A stretch of DNA of 32,001 nt, from the NCBI GenBank assembly GCA_900318265.1, contig ONKA01000002.1:142818-174818 (forward strand). The letters run 5' to 3'. How positions within the stretch are numbered: position 1 is the first letter of the stretch; every line of letters begins with the position of its first letter. This DNA comes from an uncultured Bacteroidales bacterium (GTDB taxonomy: Bacteria > Bacteroidota > Bacteroidia > Bacteroidales > F082). A program made the translations under genes and the position numbers. The notes under the pieces were generated by a model. It did no database searches. It had not been told where the DNA came from and worked only from the letters and a program-made list of their open reading frames with translations. Shown here in pieces: positions 16,538 to 23,220 of the stretch.

Positions 16538-16545
16538 CAAAAATA
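16538..16545 (-). promoter_or_regulatory. -7 promoter element for M48 gene 1
   Basis: The minus-strand sequence TATTTTTG, followed by CAAAG, matches TAnnTTTG. It lies 39 bases upstream of the ATG at 16498. Confidence 0.65.
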
Positions 16546-16609
16546 ATGCATAAAGGCGTAATTATTTCAAAAAAAATGCATTTTTTTCTTGCATGTTCCA
16601 AAATTAATG

Positions 16610-16617
16610 TATTTTTG
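16610..16617 (+). promoter_or_regulatory. -7 promoter element for the SPFH unit
   Basis: TATTTTTG followed by CC, 33 bases before the ATG at 16651. A CTTG at 16588-16591 at 18-base spacing may be the -33 element. Confidence 0.6.
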
Positions 16618-16650
16618 CCACATCAAAATAATATCAAAATAATATCACTT

Positions 16651-17592
16651 ATGGAAACTAAAGAATTTGAATTTAAAGGTTTTGCGATGAATGGTTTCGT
16701 CGCATTGTTCATCGAATTTGCCATTATTGGCCTGAGCATTTGGAGCATGGCCGAATTTGTATTGGGTAAGCTCTCTTCACCTTGGTTGTTTGTCGTCGGT
16801 CTCTTGCTGGCCTGTATCTTTCCTATCGGCTTCCGTAAGTTAGAGCCTAACGAGGCCATGGTGATGCTGTTCTTTGGCAAATACAGAGGTACCTTCACCA
16901 AGACAGGTTTTCACTGGATCAATCCTTTCATGACTTCCAAGAAGGTCTCGTTGCGTGCCCGTAACCTCAATCCTGACAACATCAAGGTGAACGACAAGAC
17001 GGGTAACCCCATCATGATTGGTCAGATTTTGGTATGGAAACTGAAGGATACCTACAAGGCCATGTTCGAGATCGACTCTCAGACCATGGCGGGTGGCGGC
17101 TCGGGTACGGCTCCCGTGACGGTCAGCAACCGCATGAAGGCTTTTGAGAGCTTCATCAAGGTGCAGAGCGATGCCGCCTTGCGTGAGGTGGCGGGTATGT
17201 TTGCCTACGACGAGAACGAGGCCGAAGCCGATGAACTGACTCTCCGTGCCGGTGGCAAGGAGATCAATGACGTGCTGTTGGCCAAGCTGAACGAGCGTCT
17301 GGCCATGTCGGGCTTGGAAGTGCTTGAAGCCCGCATCAACTACTTGGCCTATTCGCCTGAGATTGCCGCCGTGATGCTGCGTCGTCAGCAGGCTGCCGCC
17401 ATCATCTCGGCCCGTGAGAAGATTGTGGAAGGCGCTGTGTCGATGGTTAAGATGGCCTTGGACAAGCTGAAGGACGAAGGCGTCGTCGAACTCGACGAGG
17501 AACGCAAGGCCGCCATGGTGAGCAACCTCATGGTGGTGCTCTGCGCGGACGAATCGGCACAGCCGGTGGTGAATACGGGAAGCCTTTATTGA
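16651..17592 (+). CDS. SPFH/band 7 domain membrane protein
   Basis: This 313-residue protein has two N-terminal hydrophobic segments (about residues 11-32 and 38-56). They are followed by an SPFH domain starting RKLEPNEAMVMLFFGKYRGTFTKTGFHWINPF (about 60-91). The repeated RARNLNPDNIKVNDKTGNPIMIG block is typical of prohibitin/stomatin homology domains. A helical region with RRQQAAAIISAREKIVEGAV follows. SPFH proteins assemble large membrane rings and often associate with membrane proteases. The frame is open upstream, but the ATG at 16651 follows the promoter and starts the conserved sequence. It leads a plus-strand run with the DUF3784-like, CPBP protease and RHH genes, and lies between two M48 genes. 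Confidence 0.9.
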   Translation: METKEFEFKGFAMNGFVALFIEFAIIGLSIWSMAEFVLGKLSSPWLFVVGLLLACIFPIGFRKLEPNEAMVMLFFGKYRGTFTKTGFHWINPFMTSKKVSLRARNLNPDNIKVNDKTGNPIMIGQILVWKLKDTYKAMFEIDSQTMAGGGSGTAPVTVSNRMKAFESFIKVQSDAALREVAGMFAYDENEAEADELTLRAGGKEINDVLLAKLNERLAMSGLEVLEARINYLAYSPEIAAVMLRRQQAAAIISAREKIVEGAVSMVKMALDKLKDEGVVELDEERKAAMVSNLMVVLCADESAQPVVNTGSLY

Positions 17593-17620
17593 TAATTGAT
17601 AATTGAGAATTAACAATTGA
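17591..17620 (+). repeat. Low-complexity GATAATT/AACAATT spacer
   Basis: The gap between the SPFH stop and the next ATG is a run of GATAATT, GAGAATT and AACAATT heptamers. No gene or ribosome-binding site is visible. Confidence 0.5.
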
Positions 17621-17621
17621 A

Positions 17622-18404
17622 ATGGAAATCATCGATTATATTAATTTGGGAATAGGCTTGCTTCTGATTGTGTCAGGCTTGCTGTGCTACCGTTATCCGA
17701 ATCTGATTAATCCTTACGGGGGTATGTCGCCAGAGCGGAAAGCCTTGGTCGACATTGAAGGTCTGAAAAAAGTGTTGGCCATCACTTTTGGCATAACGGG
17801 TTTCCTGTTGATTGTCACAGCTGCGCTCTCCATGACCAAAGTCATTGGCGAGATGACGAGCGTGTATGTGATGATTGCACTGGCGATGGCCATGATGGTG
17901 CCTTTGTTTATCGCCATGGGGAAATACAACGGCTTTGGTCGTGATAAAGAAAACCGCCTTCCCAATGATGTCAAACAGTGGGAGAAAAAGAAAAACAAGA
18001 TAACCATCTGGTCTGTGGTAATCATTACTTTATTATCCTTGGCTTTGATTCCGATTCTCTTCTTCTGGGGCAACAAAGGTCCCAAGTATGACATTTCAAG
18101 CGAATGCATCAAGGTGAAGGGAGGGGGATACCACGCTACGATTCCTGTTGCCGACATCACCTCCGACAGCGTTTGGGAACAATGGCCCGGTATTGCCATA
18201 CGCACCAACGGCATGTCGACTAATAAGGCGAACTTGGGTCATTTCCGTTTGAAGAATGGCGAGGACTGCATGCTGTTCATCCATAAAGAAGGAGGCCCAT
18301 TGCTCGAACTGCGCACGGCTGACGGCGGATTGTTTTACCTCAACTGCGCTACGAAGGAGGAGACCTTGGAGATGATTGAAAAAGTGAAAGAAGCAATAAA
18401 CTAG
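17622..18404 (+). CDS. DUF3784-like membrane protein with C-terminal PH-like domain
   Basis: This 260-residue protein has four predicted membrane segments at about residues 7-23, 50-70, 77-95 and 125-145. The first half (NLGIGLLLIVSGLLCYRYP ... LINPYGGMSPERKALVD) resembles DUF3784-type proteins. The C-terminal 110 residues (KYDISSECIKVKGGGYHATIPVADITSD ... ELRTADGGLFYLNCATKEETLEMIEKV) look like a bacterial PH domain. The function is unknown. It starts 29 bases after the SPFH gene and is probably co-transcribed, suggesting a partner of that ring. Family assignment is by pattern only. Confidence 0.75.
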   Translation: MEIIDYINLGIGLLLIVSGLLCYRYPNLINPYGGMSPERKALVDIEGLKKVLAITFGITGFLLIVTAALSMTKVIGEMTSVYVMIALAMAMMVPLFIAMGKYNGFGRDKENRLPNDVKQWEKKKNKITIWSVVIITLLSLALIPILFFWGNKGPKYDISSECIKVKGGGYHATIPVADITSDSVWEQWPGIAIRTNGMSTNKANLGHFRLKNGEDCMLFIHKEGGPLLELRTADGGLFYLNCATKEETLEMIEKVKEAIN

Positions 18405-18411
18405 AGGCTTT

Positions 18412-18494
18412 TATAACCATGACCACTGACCATGACCATGACCCGTTTCACCCTGGGCGGGATGGTCAGGGTCTGTGGTCAGGGTCAGGGTTAA
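18412..18494. repeat. GACC-type long palindromic repeat, copy 1
   Basis: An imperfect palindrome of about 80 bases. The left arm repeats ACCATGACCACTGACC and the right arm repeats GGTCAGGGTCAGGG. It fills the gap between the DUF3784-like and CPBP genes. Copies 2 and 3 lie at 19455-19529 and 19836-19913. Confidence 0.75.
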
Positions 18495-18533
18495 AGACAC
18501 GAAGTCTCATACCATAAGTAAAACGAATAAACT

Positions 18534-19574
18534 ATGAAAAAAGCAATCAGATACTCAATCATTGTCTGCCTCTTCAGCTGGGCCATGTTTGCTGTGGTCC
18601 ACTGGGGCTTCGGCATTGGAGCGGACACCCCCACGGGGCTCATGGTCTTCTCCACGGTGTATATGTTTTTCCCGCTTATCACGGCCCTTGTGCTGCAAGC
18701 CATCGACAAGGAGAAATTCAACCACACGGGTTTGGTCAACTTCAAGGTGAGATGGTCGTGGGTGGTGGCTTGGCTGTTGCCGGTGGTGATGGTTTTCCTT
18801 TGTATCCTCATCAACGGCATGATGCCCGGTGTGTCGTTGGAATACAATTCCGAACAGCTGATCAACCAATATCATGTGCCCGAAGACCAACAAGAAATGG
18901 TGCGCGAGCAAATGGGACAGATGCCTGCCTATCTGATGATGATCATCACGCTTGTCAGCGGTCTGGCTGCAGGCGCCACTGTCAATGCCATCGCTGCCTT
19001 TGGTGAGGAATACGGCTGGCGCAACTACCTCGTCGGCGCCTTGCGCGAGGTGAAGTTCTGGAAGGCCGCCTTGTTTATCGGCATCGTGTGGGGCATCTGG
19101 CATTTCCCGCTCATCCTGATGGGACACAACTATCCCAATGAGCCACGCTGGGGTGTGCTGCTGATGGTGGTGATGTGTATCCTGTTGGGCATCATAGAAT
19201 TGTATTTCGTGCTGAAAACCAAGTCGATGATTGTCGCGGCCATCATGCATGGCACGTTTAACGCCGTTGCAGGTATGACCATCTATTTCACCTTGGGCGG
19301 CAACGACTTCCTAAACGGTATGACAGGCCTGTCTGGCTTCATCACCATGGCGGTGACTATCCTGTGCATCTGGGTTTATGACAAGTTTATTTCCAAGGAC
19401 AACATCCTCTCGATGACCTTGGGTGAGTCGATTGGACGCGGTATACAAGACAATGTGACCATGACCACTGACCATGACCAGCTTCGTGTAGAGCAGGGTG
19501 ATCAGGGTCAGCGGTTAGGATCAGGGTCGCCAATCGATTTCCATGGTCCCGCGTCAAAGGAAGAAAGGGATTGA
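18534..19574 (+). CDS. CPBP-family intramembrane metalloprotease (CAAX/Abi type)
   Basis: This 346-residue polytopic membrane protein has the three CPBP motifs. These are EEYGWR (E158, E159, R163), VWGIWHFP (H190) and HGTFN (H239, N243), which form the intramembrane glutamate/histidine catalytic site. Members include CAAX prenyl proteases, MroQ and bacteriocin self-immunity proteases. About seven or eight hydrophobic helices are visible. The conserved domain ends near residue 290. Residues about 307-331 (NVTMTTDHDQLRVEQGDQGQ and onward) are encoded by a copy of the GACC palindromic repeat, so the tail is probably not ancestral. It precedes the RHH gene by two bases and may be co-transcribed with the SPFH unit. 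Confidence 0.9.
   Translation: MKKAIRYSIIVCLFSWAMFAVVHWGFGIGADTPTGLMVFSTVYMFFPLITALVLQAIDKEKFNHTGLVNFKVRWSWVVAWLLPVVMVFLCILINGMMPGVSLEYNSEQLINQYHVPEDQQEMVREQMGQMPAYLMMIITLVSGLAAGATVNAIAAFGEEYGWRNYLVGALREVKFWKAALFIGIVWGIWHFPLILMGHNYPNEPRWGVLLMVVMCILLGIIELYFVLKTKSMIVAAIMHGTFNAVAGMTIYFTLGGNDFLNGMTGLSGFITMAVTILCIWVYDKFISKDNILSMTLGESIGRGIQDNVTMTTDHDQLRVEQGDQGQRLGSGSPIDFHGPASKEERD
19455..19529. repeat. GACC-type long palindromic repeat, copy 2 (inside the CPBP gene)
   Basis: The left arm has GACCATGACCACTGACC and the right arm CAGGGTGATCAGGGTCAGCG, matching copies 1 and 3. It is translated as the C-terminal tail of the CPBP protease. Confidence 0.75.
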
Positions 19575-19576
19575 CG

Positions 19577-19750
19577 ATGGCAAAGGAAAAGGAAAATAGC
19601 GCGAATACCAAGACCTTTCTGCTCCGCGTCGATGCCGAGACGATGGAGGCGGTGGAGAAGTGGGCTGCCGACGAGTTCCGCTCCGTCAACGGGCAGCTGC
19701 AGTGGATTATCGCCGAGGCGTTGAAGAAGAGTGGGAGGAAGAAGAAATAG
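19577..19750 (+). CDS. Small Arc-like ribbon-helix-helix DNA-binding protein
   Basis: This 57-residue protein (MAKEKENSANTKTFLLRVDA, then ETMEAVEKWAADEFRSVNGQLQWIIAEALKKSGRKKK) has the Arc/MetJ pattern. The beta strand TFLLRVD is followed by helix ETMEAVEKWAADE and helix NGQLQWIIAEAL. Such proteins bind DNA as dimers and often act as autorepressors or antitoxin-like regulators. The start codon is two bases after the CPBP stop, with AAAGG 9 bases upstream. It is below the size at which gene finders are reliable, but composition, a ribosome-binding site and the clear fold support it. No toxin partner is seen. Confidence 0.8.
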   Translation: MAKEKENSANTKTFLLRVDAETMEAVEKWAADEFRSVNGQLQWIIAEALKKSGRKKK

Positions 19751-19774
19751 TTTAGAGTTTAGAGTTTAGAGTTA
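19750..19774 (+). repeat. Tandem heptamer GTTTAGA
   Basis: Three full tandem copies of GTTTAGA plus a partial copy overlap the last base of the RHH stop codon. No function is evident. Confidence 0.6.
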
Positions 19775-19835
19775 GTCGCCCATGGCATTTCAACGTTGGA
19801 TAGTAGGTTGACGGGAAAAGCGGGCGAAAAAAGAA

Positions 19836-19913
19836 ATGACCCTAACCATTGACCTTGACCATTCTACCCTAGGTAATAAGGGTTATGGTCAGGGTCAGCA
19901 GTCAGGGTCAAAG
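19836..19913. repeat. GACC-type long palindromic repeat, copy 3
   Basis: The left arm ATGACCCTAACCATTGACC pairs imperfectly with the right arm GGTCAGGGTCAGCAGTCAGG. On the minus strand, just after the stop of M48 gene 2, the hairpin is followed by TTTCTTTTTTCG, so this copy may also act as that gene's terminator. Confidence 0.7.
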
Positions 19914-19940
19914 GCTTTTTGTCAGTAAGTTTGTCTGAGC

Positions 19941-20801
19941 TTATTCGTCTAAGATGTGTCCGTCCTTCTCGGCCATTTCCTTGATGTGCTTGATGCGCTT
20001 CATCGTGTCGGGGTGCGACGAGAACATGTTGGCGAAGCCGCTCTTCTTTCCCGCCTGATTATCGCTCACCGAATCCAGTTTTTCCAGTGCGTGGTACATG
20101 GCGTAGGGGTCGACGTTGTTGGCGATACAGAATCTGTAGGCCGCTTCGTCGGCTTTATTCTCCTGGTGGCGCGAGTAGGCGTTGTTGGCCAGCTCGTCGC
20201 TGAGGTCGCCGAGGAAACCCATGGAGATGGCGTTAGCTCTTTCGCCGAACGAGGCGATGCCGTAGCGGGCGGCCACTACGAGGTAGGCGGTGCGATAGGC
20301 GTCGCGCACGTCGTGGTTGTTGAGGTGACCCAGCTCGTGGCCGATGACGGCAAACAGTTCGTCGTCGTCCATGAGGTCCATGAGGCCACTGTAGACACGC
20401 ACGCTGCCGTCGCCGCTGGCAAAGGCGTTGACCGTGCTTTCATCGTCGTAGACGGCATAGTTCAGTCTCATGCTACCCAAGTTCTTGAACCTGGCCATGA
20501 CCCTGCCGAGGCGCTTCGTGTAGGGGTCGTCATCGGGAAGAATGATGTTGGTGGTGTCCATCTCCATCATGTGTTCTTCGCAGAGGGCAATGATTTCGTT
20601 GTTGCTGATGGTGAGGGCAGAGGCCAGTGAACTGGCGGCTGCGGCCACGGCGTCGGGATCGGCGTTGGTCCTCATCGTGATTTGTTCCGTGACGTTCTCA
20701 GTGATGACGTTGGCGATTTCGCTGCCAGCCAGGTTGTTAATCGTATCGCAACTACTCAACACAGCGGCCATCAATAAGAGGAAGAATAAAGTTTTTTTCA
20801 T
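19941..20801 (-). CDS. M48-family metalloprotease, lipoprotein (paralogue 2)
   Basis: This 286-residue protein has a lipoprotein signal (VLSSC, Cys18). HELGH (H155, E156, H159) and Glu214 in SRHQENKADEAA form the zinc site. NAFASGDGSVRVYSGLMD is nearly identical to the block in the protein at 15542-16498, and most of the core matches, so the two are paralogues. This copy has a longer N-terminal linker and no Asn/Thr-rich tail. A role in envelope proteolysis or outer-membrane protein quality control follows from the family. It has its own TATTTTTG promoter and is transcribed towards the SPFH-CPBP-RHH run. Confidence 0.9.
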   Translation of the reverse strand: MKKTLFFLLLMAAVLSSCDTINNLAGSEIANVITENVTEQITMRTNADPDAVAAAASSLASALTISNNEIIALCEEHMMEMDTTNIILPDDDPYTKRLGRVMARFKNLGSMRLNYAVYDDESTVNAFASGDGSVRVYSGLMDLMDDDELFAVIGHELGHLNNHDVRDAYRTAYLVVAARYGIASFGERANAISMGFLGDLSDELANNAYSRHQENKADEAAYRFCIANNVDPYAMYHALEKLDSVSDNQAGKKSGFANMFSSHPDTMKRIKHIKEMAEKDGHILDE

Positions 20802-20844
20802 TGTTTATTGTTTTAGTTTGACATTTCAAATTGGTTTGACCCTG

Positions 20845-20852
20845 CAAAAATA
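20845..20852 (-). promoter_or_regulatory. -7 promoter element for M48 gene 2
   Basis: The minus-strand sequence TATTTTTG, followed by CAGGG, lies 43 bases upstream of the ATG at 20801. Confidence 0.65.
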
Positions 20853-21106
20853 TGATTTATTTTGAAAAACCGTATGGTTTGAATGCAAAAATAGTACCAA
20901 AATGTTCTTTTGTAAAAAATGATTAATTAATAATAGGATTTGTTGACCGCAAAGATAGATTTCTTATCTATATTGGTCGTGTTTTGATGTGGCATTATAG
21001 TTTATTGTACACGATCAATCGTGTTCGAGTAGAGGGCAATTAACAGAAAAAAGACAAGGCACCAAAAAAACAACAACTTATCGTGTTGTAATTCAAAACT
21101 TTTTCC
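20853..21106 (+). other. A/T-rich intergenic region upstream of rpsA, with a short inverted repeat
   Basis: No gene is visible here. The motif TCGTGTT appears three times (near 20978, 21019 and 21080). One copy is part of ACACGAT-CA-ATCGTGT (21009-21024), a 7-bp inverted repeat about 83 bases upstream of the rpsA -7 element. It could be an operator, but nothing identifies a regulator. Confidence 0.4.
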
Positions 21107-21114
21107 TATTTTTG
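21107..21114 (+). promoter_or_regulatory. -7 promoter element for rpsA
   Basis: TATTTTTG followed by CAG. A GTTG at 21085-21088 at 18-base spacing may be the -33 element. The implied leader before the ATG at 21244 is about 120 bases, the longest in this window. Confidence 0.65.
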
Positions 21115-21120
21115 CAGCCC

Positions 21121-21243
21121 AATTGAAGCCGCGGTCCAGATTGGTTGTAAAATCAGCGGTTTGAGTTGAAAATCAAAAGTTTAACCTCCTCGTTGGCGGT
21201 TTTCTGGAACGCTTGCGGGTACAATTTCAAATCAATTATTACA
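21121..21243 (+). promoter_or_regulatory. Long 5' leader of rpsA
   Basis: This region would be transcribed but not translated. It contains AACCTCCTCG (about 21182-21191), which carries the anti-Shine-Dalgarno-like CCTCCT, and ends in an A/T-rich stretch before the ATG with no Shine-Dalgarno. S1 autoregulation through its leader is known in Escherichia coli; whether it applies here is inference. Confidence 0.35.
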
Positions 21244-23148
21244 ATGGCAGAAAACGAAAACATCATCAACGAAGCCATGCCGGTAGAAGAAAAGGCCGTT
21301 GAAGAAACCCCAGTCATGGAAGCCCCCGCTAAGAAGGCTCCTAAAGCTCCGAAGCAGAAACCCGTTCCCGCCGAGGATTTCGACTGGACCTCATCTCACA
21401 AGAAGTTCGACAACTACTCAGCTGACGAACGCGCCAAGCTCGAAGAGAAGTATGCTGGCACTATGAACCAAATCGCTGACCACGAGGTCATCGAAGGCAC
21501 GGTGGTCGCTATCACCGAGCGCGAGGTCGTGGTCAACATCGGCTTCAAGTCGGATGGTGTTATCCCTGTTGCTGAATTCCGTACCAACCCCAACCTGAAG
21601 GTGGGCGACAAGGTGGAAGTCTACGTTGAGAACCAAGAAGGTCCCAACGGCCAACTCATCCTTTCCCACAAGAAGGCTCAGCTGCTCAAGTCGTGGGATC
21701 GCGTCAACGAGGCCTACGAAAGCGGCGAGATCGTCAACGGTTATGTCAAGAGCCGTACCAAGGGTGGCCTCATCGTCGAAGTGTTCGGCCTCGAAGCCTT
21801 CCTGCCTGGCAGCCAAATCGACGTTAAGCCGATTCGTGACTACGACGTGTTTGTTGACAGCGTGATGGAATTCAAAGTCGTGAAGATCAACCAAGAGTTC
21901 AAGAACGTGGTTGTGTCTCACAAAGCCCTCATCGAGGACGAACTCGAAGCCCAGAAGGCCGAGATCATCAGCAAGCTCGAGAAGGGTCAGATCCTCGAAG
22001 GCGTGGTCAAGAACATCACCAGCTACGGTGTGTTCATCGACCTCGGTGGCGTCGACGGTCTCATCCACATCACCGACCTCAGCTGGGGCCGCATCACGCA
22101 CCCCGAAGAGGTGGTCAAGTTGGACGAGAAGATCAAGGTCGTCATCCTCGACTTCGACGACAACAAGAAACGTATTGCCTTGGGTCTCAAGCAGCTCACT
22201 CCTCATCCGTGGGATGCTCTCGATGAGAACCTCAAGGTGGGCGACACTGTCAAGGGTAAGGTCGTCGTCATTGCCGACTACGGTGCGTTCGTTGAGATCG
22301 CTCCTGGCGTTGAAGGCCTCATCCACGTGTCCGAGATGTCATGGAGCCAACACCTCCGCAGCGCTCAGGACTTCCTGAAGGTGGGCGACGAGGTGGAAGC
22401 CAAGGTCTTGACCCTCGACCGCGAGGAGCGCAAGATGAGCCTCGGCATGAAGCAGTTGATGCCCGACCCGTGGGCCAACATCACCGACCGCTATCCGATT
22501 GGTTCGAAGCACACCGCCACCGTGCGTAACTTCACCAACTTCGGTATCTTCGTCGAACTCGAAGAAGGCGTCGATGGTCTGATCCACATTAGCGACCTCA
22601 GCTGGTCGAAGAAGATCAAGCACCCGGCCGAATTCACCAAGGTTGGCGAGACCATCGATGTCGTCGTTCTCGACGTCGACCAGGAGAACCGCCGCCTCAG
22701 CCTCGGCCACAAGCAACTCGAAGAGAATCCTTGGGATGTGTTTGAAACCGTCTTCACCGTCGGTTCCATGCACCAAGGCACCGTCATCAGCGCTAACGAC
22801 AAGGGCGCCGTGGTCAGCCTGCCTTACGGCGTGGAAGGCTTCTGCCCCAGCCGCTACATGAAGAAGGAAGACGGCACCAACGCCAAGGTTGACGACACCC
22901 TCGAGTTCAAGGTCCTTGAGTTCAACAAGGAAAGCAAGAAGATCATTCTCGCCCTGCCTAAGGTAGAGGAAGAGAAGGAAGTCAAGAGCGCAGAGGAAAA
23001 GGCCGCCGACAAGGCCGCCAAGCAAGCCAAGCGTACTGTGAAGCAAATCAATGACAACATTGAGCACAGCACCCTCGGTGACCTCGAAGTCCTGGCTGGT
23101 CTGAAGGAAAACCTTGAGAAGCAAGAGAAAGCTCAACAAGGCGAATAA
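21244..23148 (+). CDS. rpsA: 30S ribosomal protein S1
   Basis: This 634-residue protein has six S1 RNA-binding repeats, at about residues 82-150, 165-230, 250-320, 335-405, 420-492 and 505-575. The clearest signatures are GVFIDLGGVDGLIHITDLSW, GAFVEIAPGVEGLIHVSEMSW and GIFVELEEGVDGLIHISDLSW in repeats 3-5. The N-terminal 50 residues are an acidic, alanine/proline/lysine extension, and the C-terminal 60 are a charged coiled tail. S1 binds mRNA on the small ribosomal subunit, which matters in Bacteroidota because most genes lack a Shine-Dalgarno. The start is the ATG of MAENEN, just before the acidic extension; the open frame upstream is leader. Codon usage is strongly biased, as expected for a highly expressed gene. 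A terminator follows. Confidence 0.95.
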   Translation: MAENENIINEAMPVEEKAVEETPVMEAPAKKAPKAPKQKPVPAEDFDWTSSHKKFDNYSADERAKLEEKYAGTMNQIADHEVIEGTVVAITEREVVVNIGFKSDGVIPVAEFRTNPNLKVGDKVEVYVENQEGPNGQLILSHKKAQLLKSWDRVNEAYESGEIVNGYVKSRTKGGLIVEVFGLEAFLPGSQIDVKPIRDYDVFVDSVMEFKVVKINQEFKNVVVSHKALIEDELEAQKAEIISKLEKGQILEGVVKNITSYGVFIDLGGVDGLIHITDLSWGRITHPEEVVKLDEKIKVVILDFDDNKKRIALGLKQLTPHPWDALDENLKVGDTVKGKVVVIADYGAFVEIAPGVEGLIHVSEMSWSQHLRSAQDFLKVGDEVEAKVLTLDREERKMSLGMKQLMPDPWANITDRYPIGSKHTATVRNFTNFGIFVELEEGVDGLIHISDLSWSKKIKHPAEFTKVGETIDVVVLDVDQENRRLSLGHKQLEENPWDVFETVFTVGSMHQGTVISANDKGAVVSLPYGVEGFCPSRYMKKEDGTNAKVDDTLEFKVLEFNKESKKIILALPKVEEEKEVKSAEEKAADKAAKQAKRTVKQINDNIEHSTLGDLEVLAGLKENLEKQEKAQQGE

Positions 23149-23170
23149 TCCCTTCACTTGCTGAAAGCAA

Positions 23171-23207
23171 AACGGCCGCTCTCACCTGAGGGCGGCCGTT
23201 TCTTTTG
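23171..23207. terminator. Terminator after rpsA, usable in both directions
   Basis: AACGGCCGC (23171-23179) pairs with GCGGCCGTT (23192-23200); CTC/GAG extends the stem around the loop ACCT. TCTTTT follows on the plus strand. On the minus strand TTTTGCTTT follows, so it can also stop the hydrogenase-regulator operon. Confidence 0.85.
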
Positions 23208-23220
23208 TGCCATTTTCACT

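Noticed and set aside
18412-19913. GACC repeats considered as a CRISPR array
   Set aside because: The units are imperfect palindromes spaced 0.4-1 kb apart, with genes between them and no regular spacers or cas genes.
21418-23157. Long open frames on the minus strand opposite rpsA (about 300 and 270 codons)
   Set aside because: They are mirror frames of a strongly codon-biased gene, have no promoter or recognisable domain, and the plus strand encodes an unmistakable S1 protein.
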